Assembly: GCF_000764185.1 (NCBI RefSeq)
Contig: NZ_JQEC01000072.1
Span: 51,451 to 115,450 of the forward strand
Reading direction: 5' to 3'
DNA: 64,000 bases
Source of the DNA: Colwellia psychrerythraea
Lineage (GTDB): Bacteria > Pseudomonadota > Gammaproteobacteria > Enterobacterales > Alteromonadaceae
Shown: positions 56,055 to 63,653 of the stretch, in pieces
Layout of the letters: each line of letters begins with the position of its first letter
Numbering within the stretch: the first letter of the stretch is position 1
Translations under genes and position numbers: made by a program
The notes under the pieces: model-generated
Seen by the model: only the letters and a program-made list of their open reading frames with translations
The model's database searches: none
What the model was told of the DNA's origin: nothing

Positions 56055-56597
56055 TTAGCTGATAATTGATTGCAATAAAGTAATGTGCTTTTTGTAACCT
56101 ACTTTGTTGAAATTACTTGAGCAATAATTCATAAAACCATGTAAGTATTCCACTTGTGTCGTAGTCACATTAGGTCTTTTTGACAGTTCATCTTTTAACG
56201 CTGTAACATCAAAATGAGGTTCACTGTTAGGGAAGATTAAAGTTACTTTAAAGCATGGCTCTATTTCGCTAAAATTTCTGATTTGTGAACCATAAAAGCA
56301 AAAGGCCTGTTTAATCATCTTATTATTTAGAGATAAGCGCCAAACTGCTGAAGCTCCTACGCTAAAGCCAATGAGCGTTGTTTTACTATCAAGTTGCGCT
56401 ATCACTTTTAATATTTTTTCAAGATAACTATCAAATCCAACTGTAGTAATGAAATATGAATATGCTTCAGCTTCATTTTTAAAGCCCATACATTCACCGT
56501 GATATGGATCAACAATAGTCTTTGCTGCCAGACTATCTTTTAGTTTTAATAAAGCCGGAGTCATACCAAAAACATCTGAAACAAGAATGACACTCAT
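56055..56597 (-). CDS. Dienelactone hydrolase-like alpha/beta hydrolase
   Basis: 180 residues from the ATG at 56597 (the frame upstream begins with TTG). A minimal alpha/beta-hydrolase: N-terminal MSVILVSDVFGMTP, nucleophile Ser in IGFSVGASAVW (about 92), a candidate Asp in the PHFDVTAL stretch (about 142) and His in EYLHGFMNY (about 162). Dienelactone-hydrolase relatives act on small cyclic esters; substrate unknown. Followed at its 5' side by a 71-aa membrane protein gene 37 bp away. Confidence 0.75.
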   Translation of the reverse strand: MSVILVSDVFGMTPALLKLKDSLAAKTIVDPYHGECMGFKNEAEAYSYFITTVGFDSYLEKILKVIAQLDSKTTLIGFSVGASAVWRLSLNNKMIKQAFCFYGSQIRNFSEIEPCFKVTLIFPNSEPHFDVTALKDELSKRPNVTTTQVEYLHGFMNYCSSNFNKVGYKKHITLLQSIIS

Positions 56598-56634
56598 AAA
56601 TCTTAATTTCCTTACGAACAAGCCCTTTTGCTGA

Positions 56635-56850
56635 CTATTTAGCTATAAAAGATTTAGCGTAACTAGATAGTCGGTTTTTAACTTGTGACGTTAAACCTAA
56701 ACTTATTAGACCTGATGAAAATACTGAGATGAATATAATGCTTTTGATAATTTTAGCTCCTGTGAATAAGGCGACTAGTATGAGCAGCATTACATAACCT
56801 ACGCCAATTAAACCTAAGAAAAGACACATCCCTTTAAGATCGTTATTCAT
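56635..56850 (-). CDS. Small membrane protein, 71 aa, unknown
   Basis: GAAGGAA lies properly spaced before the ATG, supporting translation. Two membrane helices (about 8-30, 35-52) and a basic C-terminus. No family recognised. Probably cotranscribed with the hydrolase gene downstream. Confidence 0.6.
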   Translation of the reverse strand: MNNDLKGMCLFLGLIGVGYVMLLILVALFTGAKIIKSIIFISVFSSGLISLGLTSQVKNRLSSYAKSFIAK

Positions 56851-57035
56851 AATATTCCTTCAATGATAGCTAAATAATTTAAGCCGATATTAGCTTAAAA
56901 GTTTGAAAAACACTCGCATTATTAAATTTTTATAATTTTAAATACATCAAAAGTATCGCCGCTTCTATGGAATGATAATGCGGTTTTCGCTTGAGTAAGG
57001 TTTAGATGCATAAATTGAACTGAGAGGTGATTTTA

Positions 57036-57359
57036 TTAACCTAAACTGTCAACAGTCTGCTTTATTACCTTGCTGACCGGAAATAAGACCCCTTCACTAA
57101 TGTTAACGTTATTCCAGACCCTGCCAATTGTATATGGGTCTTGCTTAATCCATGCATCTACTTCAGCTCTAGAAGGGAACTCTACATGTACAGAAGAACC
57201 AATCATTTTGCCATGTTCATTTAATATTGCTCCACCACTTAAAAAGGTGCCAGCTATTACCATTTTTTCGATACTCGATAAGTGAGCTTGACGATTTGAT
57301 AACCTTCGTTTGATAGCATCTTCATCATCAAAATCGTAGGCGGTAACTATGAACTGCAT
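57036..57359 (-). CDS. YciI family protein
   Basis: 107 residues, a dimeric alpha/beta barrel of the YciI type: MQFIVTAYDFDDEDAIKRRL start, RQAHLSSIEKMVIAGTFLSGGAI core and DPYTIGRVWNNVNI end, including the His and Asp positions of the family. Function mostly unknown, muconolactone isomerase-like. It starts just past the R' end of attC 5, so it may be the oldest cassette of the array, but no attC follows it. Confidence 0.85.
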   Translation of the reverse strand: MQFIVTAYDFDDEDAIKRRLSNRQAHLSSIEKMVIAGTFLSGGAILNEHGKMIGSSVHVEFPSRAEVDAWIKQDPYTIGRVWNNVNISEGVLFPVSKVIKQTVDSLG

Positions 57360-57386
57360 AAATCTCCTTTTTGCCCGACTATAGGC

Positions 57387-57462
57387 ATATAACGTTACAA
57401 TGAGTGGCTAAGTAATAGTGGGCTAAAATCATTGCCCTGACTTAATTGCCTACACAACATAT
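57387..57462 (-). other. attC site 5 (degenerate at one end)
   Basis: Minus strand ends AACGTTATATGCC (R' side) and holds the TTTTAGCCCACTATTACTTAGCC core and GGCAATTAA as in site 2. The R'' end reads TGTTGTGTAGGC instead of ATAACAAGGC, so it may no longer recombine. It overlaps the stop of the LysE gene. Confidence 0.6.
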
Positions 57463-58064
57463 TGAACAACCAACTCTTTTAATACCGGTAAAACTGAACC
57501 AATTAATAATAGAGCCATAGATAAATTAAATATTTTTTGGTGTTTTGGTGAATTAAGATACTTTTTAAGGCCAACACCAAAAAATAACCAAATCCCTACA
57601 CAAGGAAAAGCAACAATAAAGAAAGCTAACGCAATAAAGATCACTTGCGAGAATATATCTGATGAAATGGAAGTGTAAGCAGAAACAGCACCTGTGGCCA
57701 TAACCCATGCCTTGGGGTTTACCCATTGAAACAATGCTGCTTGAGTAAAGCTCAAGGGCTTAGATTTTTCCACATCTAGTGAAGTCGGTGAAGACGAAGC
57801 GATAAGCCAAGCTAAATATAATAGGTAAGCGACACCTGCTACCTTTATTACTTCGTGGAATAAAGGGTACATTTCAAATACAATACTAAAGCCTAGGCCG
57901 ACCATAATTACCATGGCAGGAAAGCCAAAACAAATCCCTAATAAATGTGGAATACTCTTCTTAACACCATAGTTGAGACCTGAAGTCATAATCATGATGT
58001 TATTTGGACCTGGTGTGACCGTTGTTGATGCGGCAAAAATAATAATAGCTAAATATAACTCCAT
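57450..58064 (-). CDS. LysE family amino-acid exporter 1
   Basis: 204 residues with six membrane helices and the family motif TVTPGPNNIMIM near residue 15; LFQWVNPKAWVMATGAVSAY near 110 is the second signature. RhtB/LysE exporters expel basic amino acids, homoserine or threonine; substrate not readable. It lies 78 bp after the second LysE paralog, no attC between them, so the two may share one cassette. Complete. Confidence 0.88.
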   Translation of the reverse strand: MELYLAIIIFAASTTVTPGPNNIMIMTSGLNYGVKKSIPHLLGICFGFPAMVIMVGLGFSIVFEMYPLFHEVIKVAGVAYLLYLAWLIASSSPTSLDVEKSKPLSFTQAALFQWVNPKAWVMATGAVSAYTSISSDIFSQVIFIALAFFIVAFPCVGIWLFFGVGLKKYLNSPKHQKIFNLSMALLLIGSVLPVLKELVVQYVV

Positions 58065-58142
58065 AACCTTTCATACCCCTTGTTGCTCTGATGAATCGTT
58101 TTGTATGGATAGTACATCCATACTTTAGTCTTTAAAACAAGT

Positions 58143-58736
58143 TTAAATAAATTGTGAATAAAGCAAAAAGCAAGCGGTAACAATTAATAATCCGCCCATT
58201 AATAAATTGAATACCTTTAATCTAAATTCACTATTTAAAAATATTGTTACCTTATTTCCTAATACAGACCAAGAAAACAATGCGAGGTAACAAACTACAA
58301 AATAGATAAATGAAAAAGTTAAAAATACACCGTTATCATTAGGTACTGAAAACAATGAAACACCGGCAACGCATGCAATCCAAGCTTTAGGGTTTAACCA
58401 CTGTAATAGAAAACCTTGAATAAAAGTTGGCAGTTTTTCTTTCTTGATATCTAGCTCGGGTTTTGATGAAGCAAGTAAATAGCCCATATAAATAATGAAT
58501 AGAGAGCCTGCAACCGCAAGATATTTGAGAATAGACGGATACAAATCAATAACTTTATAAAAACCTAAACCTATGAATAACAGTAATAAGGTAAAACCGA
58601 TGGTAGCACCAGAAACGAAAGAAAAAGTTTTACGAACACCGTAACTTGCTCCAGAAGAAACAATCACCATATTTACTGGCCCTGGTGAAATTGACATTGC
58701 CAATGAGAACGAAATCATTGCGATTAATAGAGACAT
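58143..58736 (-). CDS. LysE family amino-acid exporter 2
   Basis: 197 residues, six helices, SISPGPVNMVIVSSGASYG near residue 14 and LLQWLNPKAWIACVAGVSLF near 110. Clearly the same family as its neighbour but only moderately similar, so not a recent duplication. ATG preceded by AAGGAAG. About 240 bp separate it from attC 4 upstream, long for a cassette, and may hold a promoter. Confidence 0.88.
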   Translation of the reverse strand: MSLLIAMISFSLAMSISPGPVNMVIVSSGASYGVRKTFSFVSGATIGFTLLLLFIGLGFYKVIDLYPSILKYLAVAGSLFIIYMGYLLASSKPELDIKKEKLPTFIQGFLLQWLNPKAWIACVAGVSLFSVPNDNGVFLTFSFIYFVVCYLALFSWSVLGNKVTIFLNSEFRLKVFNLLMGGLLIVTACFLLYSQFI

Positions 58737-58979
58737 ATTCTTCCTTAGTGAGATACACCAAACACTGATGTAATATCATCGCTGTTAAATTAAATACAAT
58801 ACCAAGAGAGCTACTTGGTTATAAAGCAGCAGAGCAATGTTTTTATTAATCATTAGTTTGTTATCAATTCCCCCTAAAACCGGGGTGGCAAATGCATTAC
58901 CTATATCTAGTTAATCGTCTACAGTTTGATACAGGAGCACAAAAATTTAGTCGTTTTGACTGAATTAGTTATTTTACAG

Positions 58980-59086
58980 CCTCAACGTCAAGCTAAGCGG
59001 AAAAATAGCGGACTAAAATGGTAGCGAAGCGAACAGCTCGCTGTTTTTAGTCCTGATTGATTGATTGATTGATTGCTTGTTATGTT
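58980..59086 (-). other. attC site 4
   Basis: Minus strand from ACATAACAAGC to GACGTTGAGG. Core AAAAACAG and TTTTAGTCC pair across the loop. It contains a GATT/AATC tetranucleotide run (about 59055-59075) that is absent from site 3 except for two units, suggesting slippage inside attC. Confidence 0.85.
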
Positions 59087-59089
59087 TAT

Positions 59090-59356
59090 TTACTCATCAT
59101 CCCATGGCATTTCTGGCAGTTTTTTAAGATTTCCAAAATACCTATCGTAATCAATTTCGTTACTATTTTTAACAACATCGAAAATTTCAACAGATAAAGC
59201 ACAAGCAATATATTTTTTTGATTCTTTTCGGCTAATTCCAAGCTTCCGTAATCGATTAAAGGTTTCTTTTACCAGAGGAGGATCATTAGCATTAATTTGA
59301 TTATCTACGACCTCAAGCATTACTTCCCCAGCTTTAGTTGGATCTTCACTGCTCAT
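59090..59356 (-). CDS. Conserved 88-aa protein, unknown
   Basis: 88 residues, acidic (ends LPEMPWDDE), mostly helical, with the stretch FNRLRKLGISRKESKKYIACAL that could be a helix-turn-helix. Stop lies 4 bp from attC 4. ATG has AGGAGG upstream. I recall similar small proteins in integrons and other accessory DNA but cannot name the family. It is preceded by an unusual interleaved stem region at 59397-59479. Confidence 0.65.
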   Translation of the reverse strand: MSSEDPTKAGEVMLEVVDNQINANDPPLVKETFNRLRKLGISRKESKKYIACALSVEIFDVVKNSNEIDYDRYFGNLKKLPEMPWDDE

Positions 59357-59396
59357 TTATACCTCCTGAATCTCGATAAACATAGACATAATGACT

Positions 59397-59479
59397 CCCA
59401 CGAGGTGCAAGCCTCCAGATTCGTGGGTTAGTAAAACCAGAGCCATAATATATGTGTTAAACAATATAAACTGGAGGCT
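59397..59479. repeat. Interleaved inverted repeats (pseudoknot topology)
   Basis: CCCACGA (59397-59403) pairs with TCGTGGG (59421-59427), while AGCCTCCAG (59410-59418) pairs with CTGGAGGCT (59471-59479); the second left arm lies inside the first loop. The order A-B-A'-B' is that of an H-type pseudoknot. It starts 40 bp upstream of the 88-aa start codon and sits where an attC would be expected. Confidence 0.65.
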
Positions 59480-59504
59480 AAGATGTACAAACATAACATA
59501 TTTA

Positions 59505-60164
59505 TCATACGCTTGATTTAACAAGTGCAGTTTTTACAATTGTAAAGCCTACTAAACCCAAAATTGCCCCAGTGACTTTGTCTATGTAATAAGATAATTT
59601 TGCAAACTTTCTCCTTACATTCTCGCCAGACAAAATAAAAACAATGGCGGCATCCCAAATAAAAACGAGTGAAGTCATCCAAACGCCGAGTATTATTTTA
59701 AAAGTAAGGCTTACATCTTTGGTAAGTACAACAGTAAATAAACTTAGATAAAATAGAATGTTTTTAGGGTTTAATATTCCAGACATAAAACCAACAACAA
59801 ACTCTTTGAAGAATGTAGTTTCTTGCTTTTCTTTAACATTCACTTGAGCAGATAAACTTGCATAGTCACTTTTCTTCGCTCGTAATGCTTGCACTGCTAA
59901 GTAAATTAAAAACAGCCCTCCAGCAACTTTTAATCCAATCATCATGTACACAGAGCTTGCTAATAATGAGCCAACACCAATTAAGCATAATGCGATATAT
60001 AATGCATTAGCGATTGATATGCCTAATGCTACGCCAATGGCTTTTTTGCTTTCATTTTTTACCGCACTTTTCACAAGAATTACAAAGTCAGGACCAGGAC
60101 TAATTAATGCTAAAAAATGTGCAAAAGCAACAGTTGCAAAAATTCCAATTAAACTTACTTCCAT
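59505..60164 (-). CDS. LysE family amino-acid exporter 3 (RhtB-like)
   Basis: 219 residues from the ATG at 60164 (AAGGA upstream). Six helices; AHFLALISPGPDFVILVKSAV near residue 15 and SGILNPKNILFYLSLF near 135. More distant from the other two LysE proteins and closer to the RhtB type. A polar insertion at about 95-120 (KKSDYASLSAQVNVKEKQE) is long for the family. Immediately after attC 3 R' end at 60207. Confidence 0.88.
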   Translation of the reverse strand: MEVSLIGIFATVAFAHFLALISPGPDFVILVKSAVKNESKKAIGVALGISIANALYIALCLIGVGSLLASSVYMMIGLKVAGGLFLIYLAVQALRAKKSDYASLSAQVNVKEKQETTFFKEFVVGFMSGILNPKNILFYLSLFTVVLTKDVSLTFKIILGVWMTSLVFIWDAAIVFILSGENVRRKFAKLSYYIDKVTGAILGLVGFTIVKTALVKSSV

Positions 60165-60206
60165 ATAAATCATTCCTTTGAATAAAATGTGAAACTTAAA
60201 ATAAAA

Positions 60207-60293
60207 TACCAACGCCCAAATAATGGGCTAAAATAAGCGACGCAGGAGCAAAAGCCAACTGTTTTTAGTCCTGATTGATTTGCTTGTTATATG
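60207..60293 (-). other. attC site 3
   Basis: Minus strand ATATAACAAGC...AACAGTTGGCT...TTTTAGCCCATTATTTGGGCGTTGG, 87 bp, all elements present. The stop codon of the serine hydrolase gene falls inside it. Confidence 0.88.
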
Positions 60294-61389
60294 CCATTAA
60301 ATTGTCAACAATCTTATTTGACAAAATATTTAGTTCTTCCTGAGCGCTTTTAGTAGAAATATTTGTAATGATGAAGATACCCATTTTTTTCTTCGGATAT
60401 AAAGCAAGCCAACTAGAAGTACCTAATGAGCCACCGCTATGGTACAACATTTGTTCACTTGAATTGTAGTTATATGTATTCCAAAAAAATGCTCGACCGT
60501 GACCACTTTTATTGCCATCAAGGAGTTTATGAGAAAGAGTAACTTCTGAGCTTGATGATAGTTGATGCTGGATATAGCTCGTTACAGATTCGACTGTTGA
60601 AGTTAAGCCCCCTTCAGCCCATGAGTATGGGCTGAGCAAAGGCATACGTTCACCATATTTATTTATACCGATAGTAATTTCATCTTGTTCGTAATTAATA
60701 CTTCTAAACTCCGTACTCTTCTCTCCTGAATTAGTAGTGATAATTTCTGATACAAGTAATTCAAAAGGTTTTTTATAAACAGACTCTAATATATATGCAA
60801 CTAATTTAGTACCAGCATTTGAATATTGGTATTGCGCCCCTGGGACAGAGTTAAGCTTCACTTTTTCTAGATCTTCAAAATATTTATCTCTGGAATACTT
60901 TGATAGCTTTTCAACAATAATTCCTTTAGCAGCATCTTCTTCACTGTAAGCGAAATCTTTTGGGAGCCCACTGGTGTGAGTAATAAGATGTCGGAAAGTA
61001 ATATACTTATTTGATAGCTCTAAATTTTCATATTCATTATTTTTAAGGTAATGACGTATATCTGTATTTAGCTCAATTTTTCTGTCTAAAATCGCTTTAG
61101 CAACAACTAACCCTGTATAAGTTTTTGTAATGGAGGCAAGTTCGTAAACTGTTTGGTTGTTTGGAGTACTTCCATTATTTAGTTTTCCAAAATGGTATTG
61201 GTAAATATTATCTTCATCAACTATAGAAATAGAAACCACCTGACCGGTTTTTTCATCTATAAATTCGTCAATGTCAGCCTTTGTATTTGACTCAAAATTA
61301 ATTGCATCAAGATTATTACAAGAAACCAAAACTATCATTAATGAAATCAAAAGTAGAAATGATATGGGCTTGATCATTAATCGATTCAC
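60265..61389 (-). CDS. Class C beta-lactamase-fold serine hydrolase, lipoprotein
   Basis: 374 residues from a GTG at 61389, with AGGAG five bases upstream; the frame above it enters attC 2. A signal ends in the lipobox VLVSC. The three active-site elements are present: SITK (Ser-x-x-Lys, about residue 86), YSN (about 190) and HSGG (about 330). The family includes esterases, D-aminopeptidases and penicillin-binding relatives (EstB/AmpC-like); resistance cannot be claimed. A cassette gene; the stop lies inside attC 3. Confidence 0.88.
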   Translation of the reverse strand: MNRLMIKPISFLLLISLMIVLVSCNNLDAINFESNTKADIDEFIDEKTGQVVSISIVDEDNIYQYHFGKLNNGSTPNNQTVYELASITKTYTGLVVAKAILDRKIELNTDIRHYLKNNEYENLELSNKYITFRHLITHTSGLPKDFAYSEEDAAKGIIVEKLSKYSRDKYFEDLEKVKLNSVPGAQYQYSNAGTKLVAYILESVYKKPFELLVSEIITTNSGEKSTEFRSINYEQDEITIGINKYGERMPLLSPYSWAEGGLTSTVESVTSYIQHQLSSSSEVTLSHKLLDGNKSGHGRAFFWNTYNYNSSEQMLYHSGGSLGTSSWLALYPKKKMGIFIITNISTKSAQEELNILSNKIVDNLMAYNKQINQD

Positions 61390-61420
61390 AAAAACTCCTA
61401 AGTACGAAAACGCGATTGGC

Positions 61421-61520
61421 ATATAACGCCGCAATAAGCGGCTTAAAATGGTTGGCTAAAATTAGAGAGGCACGAGAAAAAGCCAACTGTTTTTTGTCTG
61501 TTTAATTGCCTTGTTATATT
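61421..61520 (-). other. attC site 2
   Basis: Minus strand ATATAACAAGGC...AACAGTTGGCTTTTTC...TTTTAGCCAACCATTTT...GCGGCGTTATAT, 100 bp, with strong complementarity between halves. Separates the serine hydrolase cassette from the toxin-antitoxin cassette. Confidence 0.9.
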
Positions 61521-61534
61521 TTTTATACCATAAT

Positions 61535-61548
61535 CCAATATATATTGG
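61535..61548. promoter_or_regulatory. Palindromic operator of the parDE module
   Basis: CCAATATATATTGG, a perfect 14-bp palindrome flanked by TACCA and TGGTA-like bases, 20 bp before the antitoxin ATG. Ribbon-helix-helix antitoxins autoregulate by binding such sites. The cassette therefore has its own promoter. Confidence 0.65.
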
Positions 61549-61568
61549 TACTTATGAGGTTTTACACT

Positions 61569-61808
61569 ATGGCTAAAAATACAAGCGTAACATTAGGCGA
61601 GCATTTTGATCAATTTATAAATCAACAACTTAACACTGGTCGATATGGCTCAGCAAGTGAAGTTGTTAGAGCGGGGTTAAGAGTGCTAGAAGATCAAGAA
61701 ACAAAAATACTTAATTTACGCAATATGCTCATTGAGGGTGAAAATAGTGTTGTTTCAGATTATTCATATGATTCGTTAATTACTGAGTTGGATAAAGACA
61801 ATCACTAA
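61569..61808 (+). CDS. parD: ParD-type antitoxin (ribbon-helix-helix)
   Basis: 79 residues from the ATG at 61569 (AGG upstream). N-terminal ribbon-helix-helix: MAKNTSVTLGEHFDQFINQQ, RYGSASEVVRAGLRVLE; C-terminal tail is acidic and binds toxin. It overlaps the toxin ATG by one base (TAATG). Orientation is opposite to the array, common for toxin-antitoxin cassettes that carry their own promoter. Confidence 0.92.
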   Translation: MAKNTSVTLGEHFDQFINQQLNTGRYGSASEVVRAGLRVLEDQETKILNLRNMLIEGENSVVSDYSYDSLITELDKDNH

Positions 61809-62101
61809 TGACGACATTTAAAGTATCAGGTAAAGCTAAGACAGATTTAATAAAAATAGCCAAATACACCCAGTTAACATGGGGTACAGCACAAAGAAAT
61901 GATTATTTAAAATTGATGGACTCTGCCTTCCACCAATTAGCTAATGAACCATTACTTGGAGTTAGCTGTAATTATATCAGGGAAGGATACCGGAAACGGC
62001 CTCAAGGCAGTCATGTTATTTATTACAAAGAGCATAAAGCCAATCAAATTCTAATAGTGCGTATATTGCATAAAAGTATGGATGTTAACTCCGCACTCTA
62101 G
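61808..62101 (+). CDS. parE: ParE/RelE-family toxin
   Basis: 97 residues; FKVSGKAKTDLIKIAKYTQLTWG start, RPQGSHVIYYKEHKANQILIVRILHKSMD end, typical ParE (gyrase inhibitor) rather than RelE since it has the IVRILHxxMD end. ParE toxins poison DNA gyrase. Paired with ParD. TA cassettes stabilise large integron arrays by family knowledge. Confidence 0.92.
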   Translation: MTTFKVSGKAKTDLIKIAKYTQLTWGTAQRNDYLKLMDSAFHQLANEPLLGVSCNYIREGYRKRPQGSHVIYYKEHKANQILIVRILHKSMDVNSAL

Positions 62102-62106
62102 AAAAA

Positions 62107-62161
62107 TATAACGCTAAGTTAAGCGGCAAATTGTGGTTGGCTATAATGTGCGAGGCACGAG
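62107..62161 (-). other. Truncated attC (right half only), fused to attC site 1
   Basis: Minus strand TAGCCAACCACAATTTGCCG...TTAGCGTTATA matches the second half of the other sites, but the first half is missing. It begins exactly at the GGGCGTTA end of site 1, at the attC crossover position. Confidence 0.8.
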
Positions 62162-62259
62162 TAACGCCCAAATAACAGGCTAAGTAATGGTTGGCTAAAA
62201 TGTGAAGCGAAGCGGAACCTAGCCAACTGTTTTTGTTCCGTTTGAAGTGCTTGTTATGT
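62162..62259 (-). other. attC site 1
   Basis: Minus strand CACATAACAAGCACTTC...AACAGTTGGCT...TTTTAGCCAACCATTACTTAGCC...GGGCGTTA, 98 bp, complete. It follows the lipoprotein gene. Confidence 0.9.
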
Positions 62260-62279
62260 GTATACACACATTATAAAGC

Positions 62280-62630
62280 TTAAATCTTAGTGATATTTTT
62301 AACTTGAATTGTAAAGTCCGTGTGAAATGCATCTTTATGATCCGATATTATATCACCAACTATTCTTACGCTTTTACCGACAAACCCATCTAGGGCTTTA
62401 GAGTCTTTTGAAGTTACGAATACTTTTTTAGGGTTACCATTAGCAATTTTTGACACTTTATTTTTCGATTCTGAATTATCGATATGAAGAATATCACCGG
62501 AGAGTAAACCTGCCGAAGTACTAACAAAGGATCCTAATAACCTGCCAGTTAACTCAATTTCCTTAGGAGTTTCAGAAGTACTTGCACAAGAGGCTAAAAG
62601 TAAGATTATTGGTAATAGAAGTTTTTTCAT
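62280..62630 (-). CDS. Small lipoprotein, 116 aa, unknown
   Basis: 116 residues; signal plus lipobox LLASC (Cys15). The rest is a small beta-rich domain (GRLLGSF...KSVRIVGDII...FTIQVKNITKI) resembling an OB-fold, by pattern only. A cassette gene between attC 6 and attC 1. Confidence 0.75.
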   Translation of the reverse strand: MKKLLLPIILLLASCASTSETPKEIELTGRLLGSFVSTSAGLLSGDILHIDNSESKNKVSKIANGNPKKVFVTSKDSKALDGFVGKSVRIVGDIISDHKDAFHTDFTIQVKNITKI

Positions 62631-62654
62631 GATGCTCCAAATTTGAATTTGATA

Positions 62655-62731
62655 GCTAACGCCTTGCTAAGAGGCGAGTAATTGTTGGCTAAAATGTGTA
62701 GCGAAGCGAAACTGAGCAAACTGTTAGCAGT
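62655..62731 (-). other. attC site 6, truncated by the IS element
   Basis: Minus strand AACAGTTTGCTCAG...TTTTAGCCAACAATTACTCGCC...GGCGTTAGC. The R'' half is missing because the IS end begins at 62732; it should continue beyond the IS, outside the window. Confidence 0.85.
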
Positions 62732-62765
62732 TGATCTTCCCCCGATAAAACGGACACATTTTTTT

Positions 62766-63653
62766 TCACGCTGCCAGGGCTTCATATTCTATTGGCGAAC
62801 AATAATTTATCCCTGAATGCAGCCTCGAAACATTGTAGTATTTGTTAATGTAACTTCCAAGTGTTCCGCGCAGTTCTTTATCACTATTAAATACATTACC
62901 GCGAATAACTTCGGTCTTCATTGAATGGAAAAATGACTCCATATGCGCATTATCAGTACATTTACCCGCTCGGCTTAAGCTATGTGTAATACCTGCTCGT
63001 TTTAAAGCCGTTTGAAAAACATTACCTCGATATTCCACACCTCGGTCTGTATGCAGCATTAAACCACCTTGAGGTCTTCGGTTCTTTATTGCATTTTTTA
63101 GTGTTCGTTTGGTGACTTCCATCGTTCTCTTTTTATCTAAACTCCAGCTAATAATACGCCGTGAATATAAATCCATTATTACCGATAAATAACGCCATAT
63201 ACCTTTCACTTTCAAATACGTGACATCTGCTACCCATACTTTATTTTTAACCAATGGCACTTCACCATCAGGTCGTAAGTTTTTACCTGTCGTAAGGAAG
63301 CGCTTATAAAACGCAGAGCGTGTCGTCACGCGCATCACTCGAGCGACCAAGCCAAGTGCACGATACAAGCGTTCAACACGTTTTTTACCTATGCTGTATC
63401 CTTGCTTTTGCAAGGCTTTAAATATGCGGGGACTACCATAGCGTCCTTTATTCTCAGTGAATATTTGCTGAATTTTCTTTTTAAGTTCAACATCCTCTAT
63501 CGCTCTAGCACTTGGTTGACGTTCACACCAATCGTAATAGCCACTTTTAGAAACATCAAAAAACTTCAGTAATCTCGTTACCTTTATGTCGGCTCTGAGT
63601 TTTTCGATGAATCGATATCGGCTTGATGTTCCTCGGCAAGAAACCGTTGCCAC
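62766..63653 (-). CDS. IS3-family transposase OrfB (DDE integrase domain)
   Basis: The reported frame starts at a GTG at 63653; in nature it is made mostly as an OrfAB fusion. The DDE triad is intact: Asp in VADVTYLKV, Asp in LMLHTDRGVEY, Glu in MESFFHSMK, with 35 residues between the last two, as in IS3/IS150 members. An HTH_21-like region precedes it. Catalyses transposition. Confidence 0.95.
   Translation of the reverse strand: MATVSCRGTSSRYRFIEKLRADIKVTRLLKFFDVSKSGYYDWCERQPSARAIEDVELKKKIQQIFTENKGRYGSPRIFKALQKQGYSIGKKRVERLYRALGLVARVMRVTTRSAFYKRFLTTGKNLRPDGEVPLVKNKVWVADVTYLKVKGIWRYLSVIMDLYSRRIISWSLDKKRTMEVTKRTLKNAIKNRRPQGGLMLHTDRGVEYRGNVFQTALKRAGITHSLSRAGKCTDNAHMESFFHSMKTEVIRGNVFNSDKELRGTLGSYINKYYNVSRLHSGINYCSPIEYEALAA

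Larger units (their letters stand above)
57387..62731 (-). mobile_element. Integron cassette array (reads on minus strand; integrase not in window)
   Basis: Five attC-type sites, four of them complete or nearly so, plus two partial ones recur at cassette boundaries and share the minus-strand pattern ATAACAAG...AACAGTTGGCT...TTTTAGCC...GCGTTA. They separate compact gene units with tiny noncoding gaps, three LysE-type exporters, one reversed toxin-antitoxin pair and other unrelated genes. Stops fall inside or at the edge of attC. This is the structure of Vibrio-type chromosomal integrons. No intI is seen, so whether it is active, distal from its integrase, or an integrase-less remnant is open. 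Confidence 0.85.

Noticed and set aside
48118..57036. Whole 48-57 kb run as part of the integron array
   Set aside because: No attC-type site was found between these genes despite their small size and common strand.
60265..61389. Antibiotic-resistance beta-lactamase
   Set aside because: Only the fold and the SxxK, YxN and HSG elements are seen; the family is mostly esterases and peptidases, so resistance is not supported.
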